A program made the position numbers and the translations under genes. DNA of 64,000 nucleotides from Roseateles_B sp041906185. Its GTDB lineage: Bacteria > Pseudomonadota > Gammaproteobacteria > Burkholderiales > Burkholderiaceae_C. The DNA lies in contig JAYRJQ010000020.1 in NCBI GenBank assembly GCA_041906185.1, forward strand, positions 43,390 through 107,389, in the 5' to 3' direction. A model generated the notes under the pieces. The model was not told where the DNA came from. It saw only the letters and a program-made list of their open reading frames with translations, and did not search any database. Shown here one piece after another: positions 14,385 to 22,518 of the stretch (position 1 is the first letter of the stretch; each line of letters starts with the position of its first letter).

Positions 14385-15080
14385 TCAGCGGGCGGTGGGG
14401 GCGGCAGCCGGGGTGCCGGCATTGCGCTGCAGGATGTTGGAGAACTCCTCGATGAAGGTCTCCAGCGTGATGGCCGATCGGTCGATCTGGCGCGCGAAGC
14501 GGTTGTAGGCCAGCACGGCGGGGATCGCCGCGAAGAGGCCGATGGCCGTGGCCACCAGGGCCTCGGCGATGCCGGGGGCCACGGTGGCGAGCGTCACCTG
14601 CTGCAGGTTCGAGAGGCCGACGAAGGCGTGCATGATCCCCCAGATGGTGCCGAACAGGCCCACATAGGGCGAGACGGAGCCCACCGAGGCCAGGAAGGAG
14701 AGGTGCGACTCCATGGCGTCGAGCTCGCGCTGGAAGCTGGCCCGCATGGCGCGGCGGGCGCCGTCCAGCAGGGCGCTGGGCTCGGCCACGCGGCGCTCGC
14801 GCAGCTTGAGGAACTCGCGCATGCCGGACGCGAAGATGCGCTCCAGCGGTGCGCCGTCGCTCTTGCTCGAGACGCTGTTGAAGAGGTCGTTGAGGTTCTT
14901 GCCCGACCAGAACTCCTGCTCGAAGGCCTCGTTGCTGGACTTCACGCGGCCCAGCGAGATGAACTTGGAGAAGATCACGCTCCAGCTGGCCAGGGAGACG
15001 GTCAGCAGGGCGCCGATCACCAGCTTGACCACGAAGCTGGCGTTGGCGATCAGGGTGAAGATGGATAGGTCTTGGTTCAT
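14385..15080 (-). CDS. tolQ: TolQ, ExbB/MotA-family channel subunit
   Basis: This is 231 residues from the ATG at 15080; a longer open frame starts upstream, but its extra 47 residues are unlike TolQ and overlap the gap before ybgC. It has three transmembrane segments: FVVKLVIGALLTVSLASWSVIF, then ASVGSVSPYVGLFGTIWGIM with the conserved channel Thr/Gly pattern, then AEALVATAIGLFAAIPAVLAYN. This is the standard MotA/TolQ/ExbB layout. The order ybgC-tolQ-tolR-tolA is conserved in proteobacteria. Confidence 0.93.
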   Translation of the reverse strand: MNQDLSIFTLIANASFVVKLVIGALLTVSLASWSVIFSKFISLGRVKSSNEAFEQEFWSGKNLNDLFNSVSSKSDGAPLERIFASGMREFLKLRERRVAEPSALLDGARRAMRASFQRELDAMESHLSFLASVGSVSPYVGLFGTIWGIMHAFVGLSNLQQVTLATVAPGIAEALVATAIGLFAAIPAVLAYNRFARQIDRSAITLETFIEEFSNILQRNAGTPAAAPTAR

Positions 15081-15141
15081 CTCGGGTCGCTCGGGCGCGG
15101 CTAGTACGCGTGAAGGGGCGGAAAAGGAGGTGGAGGAGGCC

Positions 15142-15579
15142 TCAGGCCGTCGGGAGGGGCAGCAAGGCGAGCCGCCGGAGCAGCTCCTCGGGCATGCGGG
15201 CCGGCCGGAAGCTGCCAGCATCCACGGAGCCTATGCGGATTTCGCCTTCGGCGAGTAACTGTCCGTCACGCCAGGCCTGCTGGAACAAGGTCATGCTGGC
15301 CCGGCCCTGCTCACGCAGCTCGACGGTGACGGTGATCCAGTCGTCCAGGCGGGCCGGCGCGAGGTAGTTCACGGCCGTGCGGCTGACCACGAACATGCGG
15401 CCCTGCGCCTGGCGCATCTGCTCCTGGCTGAAGCCCAGTTCGCGCAGCCACTCGGTGCGGGCACGCTCGAAGAACTTCAGGTAGTTGGCATAGAACACCA
15501 CGCCACCGGCGTCGGTGTCCTCCCAGTACACCCGCAGGCCCAGGCTGAACTGTGCGTCCCGAGGCGTCATGGCGGTCAT
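15142..15579 (-). CDS. ybgC: YbgC-type acyl-CoA thioesterase (hotdog fold)
   Basis: This 145-residue protein has the 4HBT active-site signature RVYWEDTDAGGVVFYANYLKFFERARTEW, where the Asp after the Thr is catalytic. It is the usual first gene of the tol-pal cluster. Its first ATG at 15579 overlaps the stop of the aminotransferase gene as ATGA; a second ATG follows 9 bases later. It hydrolyses acyl-CoA or acyl-ACP linked to membrane lipid turnover; the exact substrate is not predictable. Confidence 0.9.
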   Translation of the reverse strand: MTAMTPRDAQFSLGLRVYWEDTDAGGVVFYANYLKFFERARTEWLRELGFSQEQMRQAQGRMFVVSRTAVNYLAPARLDDWITVTVELREQGRASMTLFQQAWRDGQLLAEGEIRIGSVDAGSFRPARMPEELLRRLALLPLPTA

Positions 15580-16772
15580 GCGCGGCGCAGGGTGGGCAGC
15601 AGCGCGGCCAGACGGCGCACGGCCTCGTCCAGGTCCTCGTCGCTGCTGGCGAAGGACAGGCGCAGGAAGCGCGAGGCGAGGGCCGGACCGAAGTCGCGGC
15701 CGGGCGTGAGGGCGATCTGGGCGCGCTGCATCAGCTCGAAGCTGAAGTCCCAGGCGTTGTCGGTGAAGGCCGAGACGTCCATCCAGACGTAGAAGGCGCC
15801 ATCCGGCACGACGGGCACGCCGAGCCCCAGCGCCTGCAGTGCCGGCACGAGGCGGTCGCGACGGGCCCGGAGCACGGCGCGGCGGCGTTCGTACTCGGCC
15901 AGCGAGGCCTCCTCGAAGCAGGCGAGCGCCGCGTGCTGGGCAATGCTGGAGGGGCAGATGAAGAGGTTCTGCGCCAGCTTCTCGACGGGCCCCACCAGCG
16001 CGGGTGGCAGCACCAGCCAGCCCAGGCGCCAGCCGGTCATGCCGAAGTACTTGGAGAAGCTGTTGATCGAGACGACGTCATCACCCAGCGCGAGCGCGCT
16101 GTGACCGAAGGCGGCCTCGTAGGACAGGCCGAGGTAGATCTCGTCGATCAGCGTGATCCCGCCGCGCTGGCGCACAGCGGCCACGATGCGGGCCAGCTCC
16201 GCCGGCTCGATGGACGTGCCCGTCGGGTTGCTGGGCGAGGCGAGCAGCACCGCACGGGTGGCGGGCGTCCAGGCGGCCTCGACCTGCGCGCAGCTCGGCT
16301 GGAATCGCTGCTCGGCAGTGGCCGGCAGCAGGACCGCCTCGGCATCGGCGGCCGCCACGAAATGGCGGTTGCAGGGGTAGCTCGGGTCGGGCATCAGCAC
16401 CTGGTCGCCGCGCTCGAAAAGCGCGAGGCAGGCCAGCTGCAGCGCTGCCGACGCACCCGCCGTGATCACGATGCGTGCCGCGGGAACGTCCAGTGCGAAG
16501 TGGTGGGCGTACCAGCGGCTGATGGCCTCGCGCAGCGCCGGCAGGCCCGCCGAGGCGGTGTACTGCGTGCGCCCCTCGGCGATGCAACGCGCGGCAGCCT
16601 CGGCCACGGCCGGGCTGGCGCCGAAGTCCGGCTCGCCGATGTTCAGGTAGATCATGCGGCGCCCGCCCTGGGCAGGATCGCACAGCGCCGTGCGGGCCAG
16701 TTCATCGGCCGCCTTGGCGCATTCCATGACGTAGAAGGGATCGATCCGATCCAGGCGCTGGGCCAGCTTCAT
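15576..16772 (-). CDS. PLP-dependent aminotransferase (class I/II)
   Basis: This is a 398-residue fold-type I aminotransferase. The motif INSFSKYFGMTGWRLGWL contains the PLP-binding Lys and the Arg that holds the substrate carboxylate. Other landmarks are YLNIGEPDFGASP, PSYPCNRHFV, LASPSNPTGT and TLIDEIYLGLSY. It resembles the aspartate/alanine/aromatic aminotransferase group (AlaA- or AspC-like), but specificity cannot be read from the sequence. It overlaps ybgC by 4 bases and lies 33 bases after nusB. Confidence 0.88.
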   Translation of the reverse strand: MKLAQRLDRIDPFYVMECAKAADELARTALCDPAQGGRRMIYLNIGEPDFGASPAVAEAAARCIAEGRTQYTASAGLPALREAISRWYAHHFALDVPAARIVITAGASAALQLACLALFERGDQVLMPDPSYPCNRHFVAAADAEAVLLPATAEQRFQPSCAQVEAAWTPATRAVLLASPSNPTGTSIEPAELARIVAAVRQRGGITLIDEIYLGLSYEAAFGHSALALGDDVVSINSFSKYFGMTGWRLGWLVLPPALVGPVEKLAQNLFICPSSIAQHAALACFEEASLAEYERRRAVLRARRDRLVPALQALGLGVPVVPDGAFYVWMDVSAFTDNAWDFSFELMQRAQIALTPGRDFGPALASRFLRLSFASSDEDLDEAVRRLAALLPTLRRA

Positions 16773-16805
16773 CCGGGCGAGGGCGTGTGTGGAGCTTGCC
16801 GGGGG

Positions 16806-17333
16806 TCAGCGGGCCGGCTTGCGCTGGGCCTGCACCTCGAGCGGGCGCAGGTCCTCGGCCGCGCGGTCCAGCACGCCGTTGACGTACTTGTGGCCGTCGG
16901 TGCCGCCGAAGGACTTGGCCAGCTCCACGGCTTCGTTGATCGCCACCTTGTAGGGGATGTCGACGCAGTGCTTGAGCTCGTAGGCGCCGATCATCAGGAT
17001 GCCGTGCTCGATGGGCGACAGCTCGGTGGTCTTGCGGTCCACATGGCGGGCCAGCACGGTGTCGAGGTCAGCGGCCTCATGCACGCCGCCATTGAACAGG
17101 GCGTCGAAATGGGCCTTGTCGCACTTCTCGAAGCCCTGCTGCTCGCGCATGTGGGTCTCGATGGCGGCGGGCTCGTCACCCGTCACGAGCCATTGATACA
17201 GCGCCTGCAGCGCGAACTCGCGCGAGCGGCGGCGGGCCGACTTCGCGCCGGCGCGCTTGACGCCCGGCTTGGCCGCGGGCTTGCCGGCGGTCTTGGGAGC
17301 AGTGGGGGTGTTGGTCTTGTCGTTCATGCTCAC
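16806..17333 (-). CDS. nusB: NusB transcription antitermination factor
   Basis: This 175-residue protein has a Lys/Ala-rich N-terminal extension (about 30 residues) and then the all-helical NusB fold beginning RRRSREFALQALYQWLVT. It has the conserved end VDIPYKVAINEAVELAKSFGGTDGHKYVNGVLDRAAEDLRP. It binds boxA RNA with NusE during rRNA transcription. It overlaps the ribH stop as ATGA, the conserved ribH-nusB pairing. Confidence 0.95.
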   Translation of the reverse strand: MSMNDKTNTPTAPKTAGKPAAKPGVKRAGAKSARRRSREFALQALYQWLVTGDEPAAIETHMREQQGFEKCDKAHFDALFNGGVHEAADLDTVLARHVDRKTTELSPIEHGILMIGAYELKHCVDIPYKVAINEAVELAKSFGGTDGHKYVNGVLDRAAEDLRPLEVQAQRKPAR

Positions 17334-17794
17334 TGCAGGGCTTTCAGAAGATGGGCCATCTCGACGGCGACGCGGGCAGCGTCGGCGCCCTTCTCGGCGG
17401 CGCGGGCCCAGGCCTGGGCCTCGTTCTCGACCGTGAGGATGGCATTGGCGACGGGCAGGTTGGCATCCAGCGACACGCGGGTGACGCCCGCGCCGCTTTC
17501 ATTGGCCACCAGCTCGAAGTGGTAGGTCTCGCCGCGGATGATGCAGCCCAGCGCGATGAGGGCGTCGAAGCGCTCGCTGTCGGCCATGGTCTGCAGGGCG
17601 ACCGGTACCTCGAGGGCGCCCGGCACCGTGACGTGGCGGATCTGGTGGCTGGGCACACCCATCGCGGCGAGGGCCTCGAGGCAGTGCTGTGCCAGCGTGT
17701 TCGTCAGGGTCTCGTTGAAGCGGGCCTGCACGATGCCGATGCGCAGGTCCTGGCCGTCCAGCGCGGCCTGCTGTCCCTTGTCTGCTCCTTGCAT
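17330..17794 (-). CDS. ribH: 6,7-dimethyl-8-ribityllumazine synthase
   Basis: This 154-residue protein has family motifs IGIVQARFNETLTN, VPGALEVPVALQ, ALGCIIRGETYHFELVANES and the C-terminal region VENEAQAWARA. The His of the GETYHFE motif is the catalytic one. It condenses the ribBA product with the ribD product in riboflavin synthesis. It starts 7 bases after ribBA ends and overlaps nusB. Confidence 0.96.
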   Translation of the reverse strand: MQGADKGQQAALDGQDLRIGIVQARFNETLTNTLAQHCLEALAAMGVPSHQIRHVTVPGALEVPVALQTMADSERFDALIALGCIIRGETYHFELVANESGAGVTRVSLDANLPVANAILTVENEAQAWARAAEKGADAARVAVEMAHLLKALQ

Positions 17795-17801
17795 GGGGCG
17801 C

Positions 17802-18914
17802 TTACTCCTTGTTGGCGCGCTCGTCGGCGCTCACGAAACCGGTGACTTCCAGGCCGTAGCCGGTCATGCTCGGCATGCGGCGCGGGCTGCCCAGCAGCTT
17901 CATCTTGTGGACGCCCAGCTCACGCAGGATCTGCGCGCCGACGCCGTAGGTGCGCAGGTCCATGGCCATGGCACGGGGGGCGGGCGCGCTGCCGGCCGTC
18001 TCGAAGCGGCCCAGCAGGGACTCGGCCGCCTCGCCGCAGTTCAGCAGCACGGCAACGCCGGCAGGAGACTTCTGCAGCGCGGCCAGCGCGGCGGGCAGGG
18101 GCCAGGAGTGGGCGCTCGGGCCGGCGTCCAGCAGGTCCAGGGCGGAGAAGGGCTCGTGCACGCGCACCAGGACTTCATCCGTCGGCTGCCACTGACCGCG
18201 GCTCAGGGCCAGATGCACGGCGCCGGTGCGGTCCTTGAAGACGCTGCATTCGAAGGCGCCCTGCGCCGTCTCCATGGAGCGACGGCTGACGAGTTGCACC
18301 AGGGATTCGTTGCGGCTGCGGTGCTCGATGAGGTCGGCGATGGTGCCGATCTTGATGCCGTGCTCCGCCGCGAAGACTTCCAGGTCCGGCAGGCGGGCCA
18401 TGGTGCCGTCGTCCTTCATGATCTCGCAGATCACGGAAGCGGGCGTCAGGCCGGCCATGCGGGCCAGGTCACAGCCGGCTTCGGTATGGCCGGCACGCAT
18501 CAGCACGCCGCCGTCCTGCGCCTGCAGAGGGAAGATGTGGCCGGGCTGCACCAGGTCACGGGCTTCGGCATTGCGGGCCACGGCCGCCTGCACGGTGCGT
18601 GCGCGGTCGGCGGCGGAGATGCCAGTCGTGACGCCCGTTGCGGCCTCGATGGACACGGTGAAGGCGGTGCCATGCTGCGTGCCGTTGCGGGTGGCCATCG
18701 GCGGCAGCTGCAGGCGCTCGCAGCGCTCGCGCGTGAGCGTCAGGCAGATCAGGCCGCGGCCGAACTTGGCCATGAAATTGATGGCCTCCGGCGTGACGTG
18801 GTCCGCCGCCAGCACGAGGTCGCCCTCGTTTTCGCGGTCTTCTTCATCGACCAGGATGACCATGCGACCGGCAGCAAGCTCGGCCACCAGCTCGGGGACA
18901 GGAGAGATAGGCAT
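17802..18914 (-). CDS. ribBA: RibBA: 3,4-dihydroxybutanone-4-phosphate synthase with a degenerate GTP cyclohydrolase II domain
   Basis: This is 370 residues from the ATG at 18914; the longer open frame upstream is not family-like. The N-terminal RibB domain (1 to about 205) is intact: ILVDEEDRENEGD, the TGISAADRARTV loop and GHTEAGCDLARMAG carry its metal and substrate residues. The C-terminal half (about 210-370) follows the RibA fold but lacks the three zinc Cys and the RQEGRGIGL motif, so GTP cyclohydrolase II activity is unlikely. A separate ribA elsewhere in the genome is implied. A TACAAT box sits only 8 bases upstream of the ATG. Confidence 0.92.
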   Translation of the reverse strand: MPISPVPELVAELAAGRMVILVDEEDRENEGDLVLAADHVTPEAINFMAKFGRGLICLTLTRERCERLQLPPMATRNGTQHGTAFTVSIEAATGVTTGISAADRARTVQAAVARNAEARDLVQPGHIFPLQAQDGGVLMRAGHTEAGCDLARMAGLTPASVICEIMKDDGTMARLPDLEVFAAEHGIKIGTIADLIEHRSRNESLVQLVSRRSMETAQGAFECSVFKDRTGAVHLALSRGQWQPTDEVLVRVHEPFSALDLLDAGPSAHSWPLPAALAALQKSPAGVAVLLNCGEAAESLLGRFETAGSAPAPRAMAMDLRTYGVGAQILRELGVHKMKLLGSPRRMPSMTGYGLEVTGFVSADERANKE

Positions 18915-19353
18915 AGGCGCGGATTGTAGAGGGGCGCGACCACCATCCGGTGTTTCCCGGGGGCACAGTCGTGCAGAGTTCGTTGGAGCGGTGCGTCCAG
19001 AAGCGCCAGGACCGGGCGCCGGCGGGGTGGATCGATCGCCCCCCCGGAGGATCGGTGGCACAAATGCCCGCCGCTCGAGCAGCCTCCGAAGATCAATGGG
19101 CACGGGCGGCGATTCGCTGGGGGCAGTGTCGTTGCTGCGGTGTCCCTACGTGGGTGAGGGCGTATTTTTTTGAGGGGATTTTGTGAGGGGATGCAGGCTG
19201 ATGACCGGGTGCCCGTGAATGTGGGCTCGCGAACATCGGCTGATGACGATGGGCTCATGACGACGGGCTGGCGCACGCCCGTTGGCGCCAGGCGGCATGC
19301 AGGCCGGAGCGCCGTGACTGCCCATGGTGTCCACCCACGGGCCGGATGTCGGT
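18915..19353. other. 439-bp non-coding stretch between ribD and ribBA
   Basis: No credible gene is present. The place is where riboflavin synthase (ribE) often lies, but no frame resembles it. I looked for an FMN riboswitch on the minus strand and found none of its conserved blocks. What is visible: TACAAT at 18923-18928 (minus) just before ribBA, an A/T tract near 19167, and three loose copies of TCAT[GC]AGCC on the minus strand near 19200-19262. Confidence 0.6.
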
Positions 19354-20682
19354 TCAGAACGTCAGGCCGGGTCTGCGCAGCCGCAGGCGAACGTCATCGC
19401 CCACCGGCGTGCAGTCCAGAAGCTCGAAGCGCAGTGCGGCCTGGAGGTCTGGCAGCAGCCCCAGGGCGGCCATGCCACGACCGTCGCCCAGGAGCTTGGG
19501 GGCCAGATAGACCAGCAGCTCGTCTACGAGCCCCGCTTGCAGGAGCGCGCCATTGAGGGTGGCCCCGGCCTCAACATGGAGTTCATTGATTCCGCGGCGC
19601 CCCAGTTCGCTCATCAGCGCTCCGAGATCGACCCGTGACCGTGTGGCTTCGGGCGGCAAGCCTGCAGCGAGGCCCACCTGGCCAGGCATGTCATCGCGTC
19701 GTGGATGGCGATCGGCATCTTCGTCGACATGCCCACCCGAGGTGAGCTCCGGCAAGGCCAGACATTCGACGCCCGCTGGCCAGCCGACGCCAGCGCCGGG
19801 CGGTGATTCGAGCTGCTCAGGTGGATCTTGGGACCCCAACACGACGGCGCCCCCGGCACCCGACGCCGTGGCGGCGTCGACCGCGGGCTCCATCGGCCCT
19901 TGCGCGTGGACCAGCAGGACCTTTCCGGGCGCCTGCAGGATGCGAGCGCTCCGCGGCGTCGCCAGGCGGGAATCGGCAATAACACGCAGCGGCTGGAGCG
20001 GCGGCACCTCTCCGGACGGCAGCCGGAGGTCTAGTCGCGGGTCGTCGTCGCGGACGGTGCCGACGCCGGTCAGGATGGCGCCAGCGCGTTGCCGCCACCA
20101 TTGGCCATCTTCCCGTGCCGCCGGCCCCGTGATCCACTGGCTGCGCCCGTCGGGGAGTGCCGTGCGCCCGTCCAGGCTGGCGGCGATCTTCATGCGGACA
20201 TAGGGCCGACCGCGAACCATGCGGCTGAGGAAACCGATGTTGATCTCCCGGGCCTCGTCGGCGCCCAGACCGAGCTCGCAAGGGATGCCCGCCGCTTCCA
20301 GATGGCGACGCCCCTTGCCGGCGACAAGCGGGTTCGGATCGGCCAGCGCGATATGGACACGCCCCACCCGGGCTGCGGACAGGGCCTCGCAGCAGGGCGG
20401 CGTGCGGCCGTGATGGGCGCAGGGCTCCAGCGTGACGTAGACCTGCGCCCCGACCAGCGCCTCGTCACCATGCCCTCGGGCGCGCACATCGCGAAGGGCC
20501 ATGACTTCGGCATGCGGACCGCCGGCCTGCTGGGTGTGGCCGGCGCCGAGAAGATGACCGTGGCTGTCGGTGATCACACAGCCGACTCGCGGATTGGGGT
20601 CGCTGAGGCCGATGGCCTGGCGAGAGAGCGCCAGCGCCATGCCCATGGCAGCCTGGGGAGAGAGAACGGGTTCGGGCTTCAA
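19354..20682 (-). CDS. ribD: RibD, bifunctional pyrimidine deaminase/reductase, with insertions
   Basis: The deaminase domain has the zinc site GGPHAEVMAL and LEPCAHHGRTPPCC (His about 57, Cys about 88 and 97). The reductase domain has RMKIAASLDGRTA, GVGTVRDDDPRL, VIADSRLATP and ELHVEAGATLNGALL. The start is uncertain. The only ATG (20646) would begin inside the first helix, so I prefer the in-frame TTG at 20682, giving 442 residues. The family is about 360-370 residues. The excess lies between the cofactor region and the C-terminal helix, about residues 260-350, in Gly/Pro- and Asp/His-rich segments. It catalyses two steps of riboflavin synthesis. Confidence 0.88.
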   Translation of the reverse strand: MKPEPVLSPQAAMGMALALSRQAIGLSDPNPRVGCVITDSHGHLLGAGHTQQAGGPHAEVMALRDVRARGHGDEALVGAQVYVTLEPCAHHGRTPPCCEALSAARVGRVHIALADPNPLVAGKGRRHLEAAGIPCELGLGADEAREINIGFLSRMVRGRPYVRMKIAASLDGRTALPDGRSQWITGPAAREDGQWWRQRAGAILTGVGTVRDDDPRLDLRLPSGEVPPLQPLRVIADSRLATPRSARILQAPGKVLLVHAQGPMEPAVDAATASGAGGAVVLGSQDPPEQLESPPGAGVGWPAGVECLALPELTSGGHVDEDADRHPRRDDMPGQVGLAAGLPPEATRSRVDLGALMSELGRRGINELHVEAGATLNGALLQAGLVDELLVYLAPKLLGDGRGMAALGLLPDLQAALRFELLDCTPVGDDVRLRLRRPGLTF

Positions 20683-21150
20683 GGTGACTGGCGGATGGGT
20701 TCGACGGCGGGTGACGAGCCCGGGAGCCGTGCGGCTCTCGGGCAGTGATGATGCGGATGCCTCGCCGAGCTGGCCTGGCAGCGATGGCGCCAGTGCCCTG
20801 GTGGCGTCGCATGGCAGGCGCAGCGCACCTTCCCTGATCTTGGATCGGGCTGGAGCCGGCAGAGCGCAGGCGGGAGGATAGCCTGTGGCACGCAGGCCCG
20901 CGCGTTTCGATGGCGGATGGACCGGTGCGGGCCCGCCGTCCTGCCGAGAAGCTCCAGAGCGGCGCGAGCACCGGTTGCATGGTGCACGGCGCTTCACGCG
21001 GAACATGGGGCGTCGCAAAGGTGAGGGCGATGAGGGTGACCTCTGCCCAGCGAGCGGGCGGCTCGCATGACGCCGGCCCGCTTCTGTGAACCGGTGCTGC
21101 GACGAGCCGGGCGATCGGTGGGGCCTTCATGGGAGAGCGACCATTCCGGT
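20683..21150. other. 468-bp gap between pilV and ribD, with a strong hairpin
   Basis: No supportable gene. At 20718-20743 there is an inverted repeat, CCCGGGAGCC and GGCTCTCGGG around a 4-base loop, one imperfect pair, with no T-tract on either strand. It lies just upstream of ribD on the minus strand, so it could be in the ribD leader or an intrinsic-like end of the pilin operon. Reading frames through the gap are shadows without family features. Confidence 0.5.
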
Positions 21151-22452
21151 TCAGTCGGACGGCTGGTGAGGGACCGTCGACGTATCGAGCAGATGCCCCT
21201 GCCGCGGGTCTGCTCCCCGCCCGGCCGGGCAGGACAGCGCCGCTCGCACGACCAGGAAATTCTGCTGCAGCAGCGGGCTGTCCACATCGGCATACCGGTC
21301 GGGATGCTCGATGTTGCTGATGCGGCCATCGTGGTCGTGGTCAGCGCTGTAACGGCAGACGCGATATCGCTTCAGGTCCGCCATCGGGCCGCTCAGCTCG
21401 GAACGCCCGCTCCAGCGCCCGTCGCGGCGGCGCGGAGGGACGAGGCAGTGATAGCTGATGACGTCCCGCCCCTGGGCCGCCGCCTCTGTGGCATTGCTGG
21501 CACAGCGAGGAAGCGTGGTGGGGTTCGGGTCGTCGTGGAGGGTGAGCGTCACGCCGCCGGGCAGGGCGGGCGACCGCGGCCTTTCGGGTGAGGGCGCAGC
21601 GCTCAGATCGAAGCGAATGTGGCCACTGATCAGCCAGGCGCCCCCTGCTGACATCCGAGCCCGGCAGCCCGCGACATCGGCGTCCCGCAGGTCGTCGATG
21701 CGGCGGTCCCCCAGCTCACACAGGCCTTGCACCATGCCCGTGCGGATGTCGAGGAGCCAGGCCAGCGTCACGCCGGGCTCCGGCTGGAACACGGCCCAGC
21801 CCTCGCCGAGAGCGCGCGCGCCGGTAGGCACGGCGGCGTGCCGGCCGTCGCCCAGGAGCACATCACCTGCCGGCGGTGGGCTCAGGGCAACCAGCGGGAG
21901 TCGGGGCTGGCGTCGGCTCAGGCGAGCGGGCCAACGCAGGGTCTGCCATGCGCCGCTGCGGTCTGGCCAGCGCACGTGGAGATCCAGATCCTGAAGTTGC
22001 CCAGCGTCGTCGCCGGACAGCTGCTGGCGAAAGGCATAGGTGGTGGTGTCCAGGCTCAGCTGCCAGTCGTTCTGCTGGGTTCTCGCCGCTTCGGCTTCGC
22101 GTGCGGGGACATCGGTGCCTGGGGGATGGCGGCCCAAGGCGCCTGCCGCCGTTGGGGACGGCTTCAGCGGCCGTAAGGCGCTCCGCGCAGCAGGCGCTGG
22201 TTCGCCGTCCGGCGCCTGCGCTCGCAAGCGCTCGACTTGTGCTTCGGCCAGGACCGCTGCGGCAGCACGGTCGCGGGCGAAGTCGCTGTGCTCGCGCAAG
22301 GTGGCATGTCCTTTGAGCACCAGGACCATGCCGATGCTCAGCACGAGGCTGCAAACCAGCGCTTCGATCAGCCCCCAGCCGGACTGCCGATGGATGCTGT
22401 CATGCCCTGCGCGATTGACGGGGCCAGGGGGGCTGCCTGATCGTTCAGTCAT
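21151..22452 (-). CDS. pilV: PilV-like type IV pilus minor prepilin
   Basis: This 433-residue protein has leader Gln-Ser-Gly cut before WGLIEALVCSLVLSIGMVLVLKGH. Glu5 is present, but the first mature residue is Trp instead of the usual Phe. The helix is followed by a long body with Cys pairs (GLCELGDRR...AGCRARM; CRYSADHDHDGR). It is about twice the usual PilV length, so the assignment to PilV rests on its place at the end of the fimT-pilE-pilW-pilX cluster and on its N-terminus. It starts 66 bases after pilX. Confidence 0.65.
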   Translation of the reverse strand: MTERSGSPPGPVNRAGHDSIHRQSGWGLIEALVCSLVLSIGMVLVLKGHATLREHSDFARDRAAAAVLAEAQVERLRAQAPDGEPAPAARSALRPLKPSPTAAGALGRHPPGTDVPAREAEAARTQQNDWQLSLDTTTYAFRQQLSGDDAGQLQDLDLHVRWPDRSGAWQTLRWPARLSRRQPRLPLVALSPPPAGDVLLGDGRHAAVPTGARALGEGWAVFQPEPGVTLAWLLDIRTGMVQGLCELGDRRIDDLRDADVAGCRARMSAGGAWLISGHIRFDLSAAPSPERPRSPALPGGVTLTLHDDPNPTTLPRCASNATEAAAQGRDVISYHCLVPPRRRDGRWSGRSELSGPMADLKRYRVCRYSADHDHDGRISNIEHPDRYADVDSPLLQQNFLVVRAALSCPAGRGADPRQGHLLDTSTVPHQPSD

Positions 22453-22518
22453 GGAATCATGCTCCTGAGGGTGCTCGGCGGGAGGGTGGGGCAGCGTGAG
22501 GACAGCCTGAGGGCAACG

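Noticed and set aside
18915..19353. FMN riboswitch before ribBA or ribD
   Set aside because: None of the conserved RFN blocks could be found on the minus strand in this gap or in 20683-21150.
20718..20743. Intrinsic terminator after pilV
   Set aside because: The hairpin is strong but lies about 400 bases beyond pilV and has no T-tract on either strand, so it is listed only as a hairpin.
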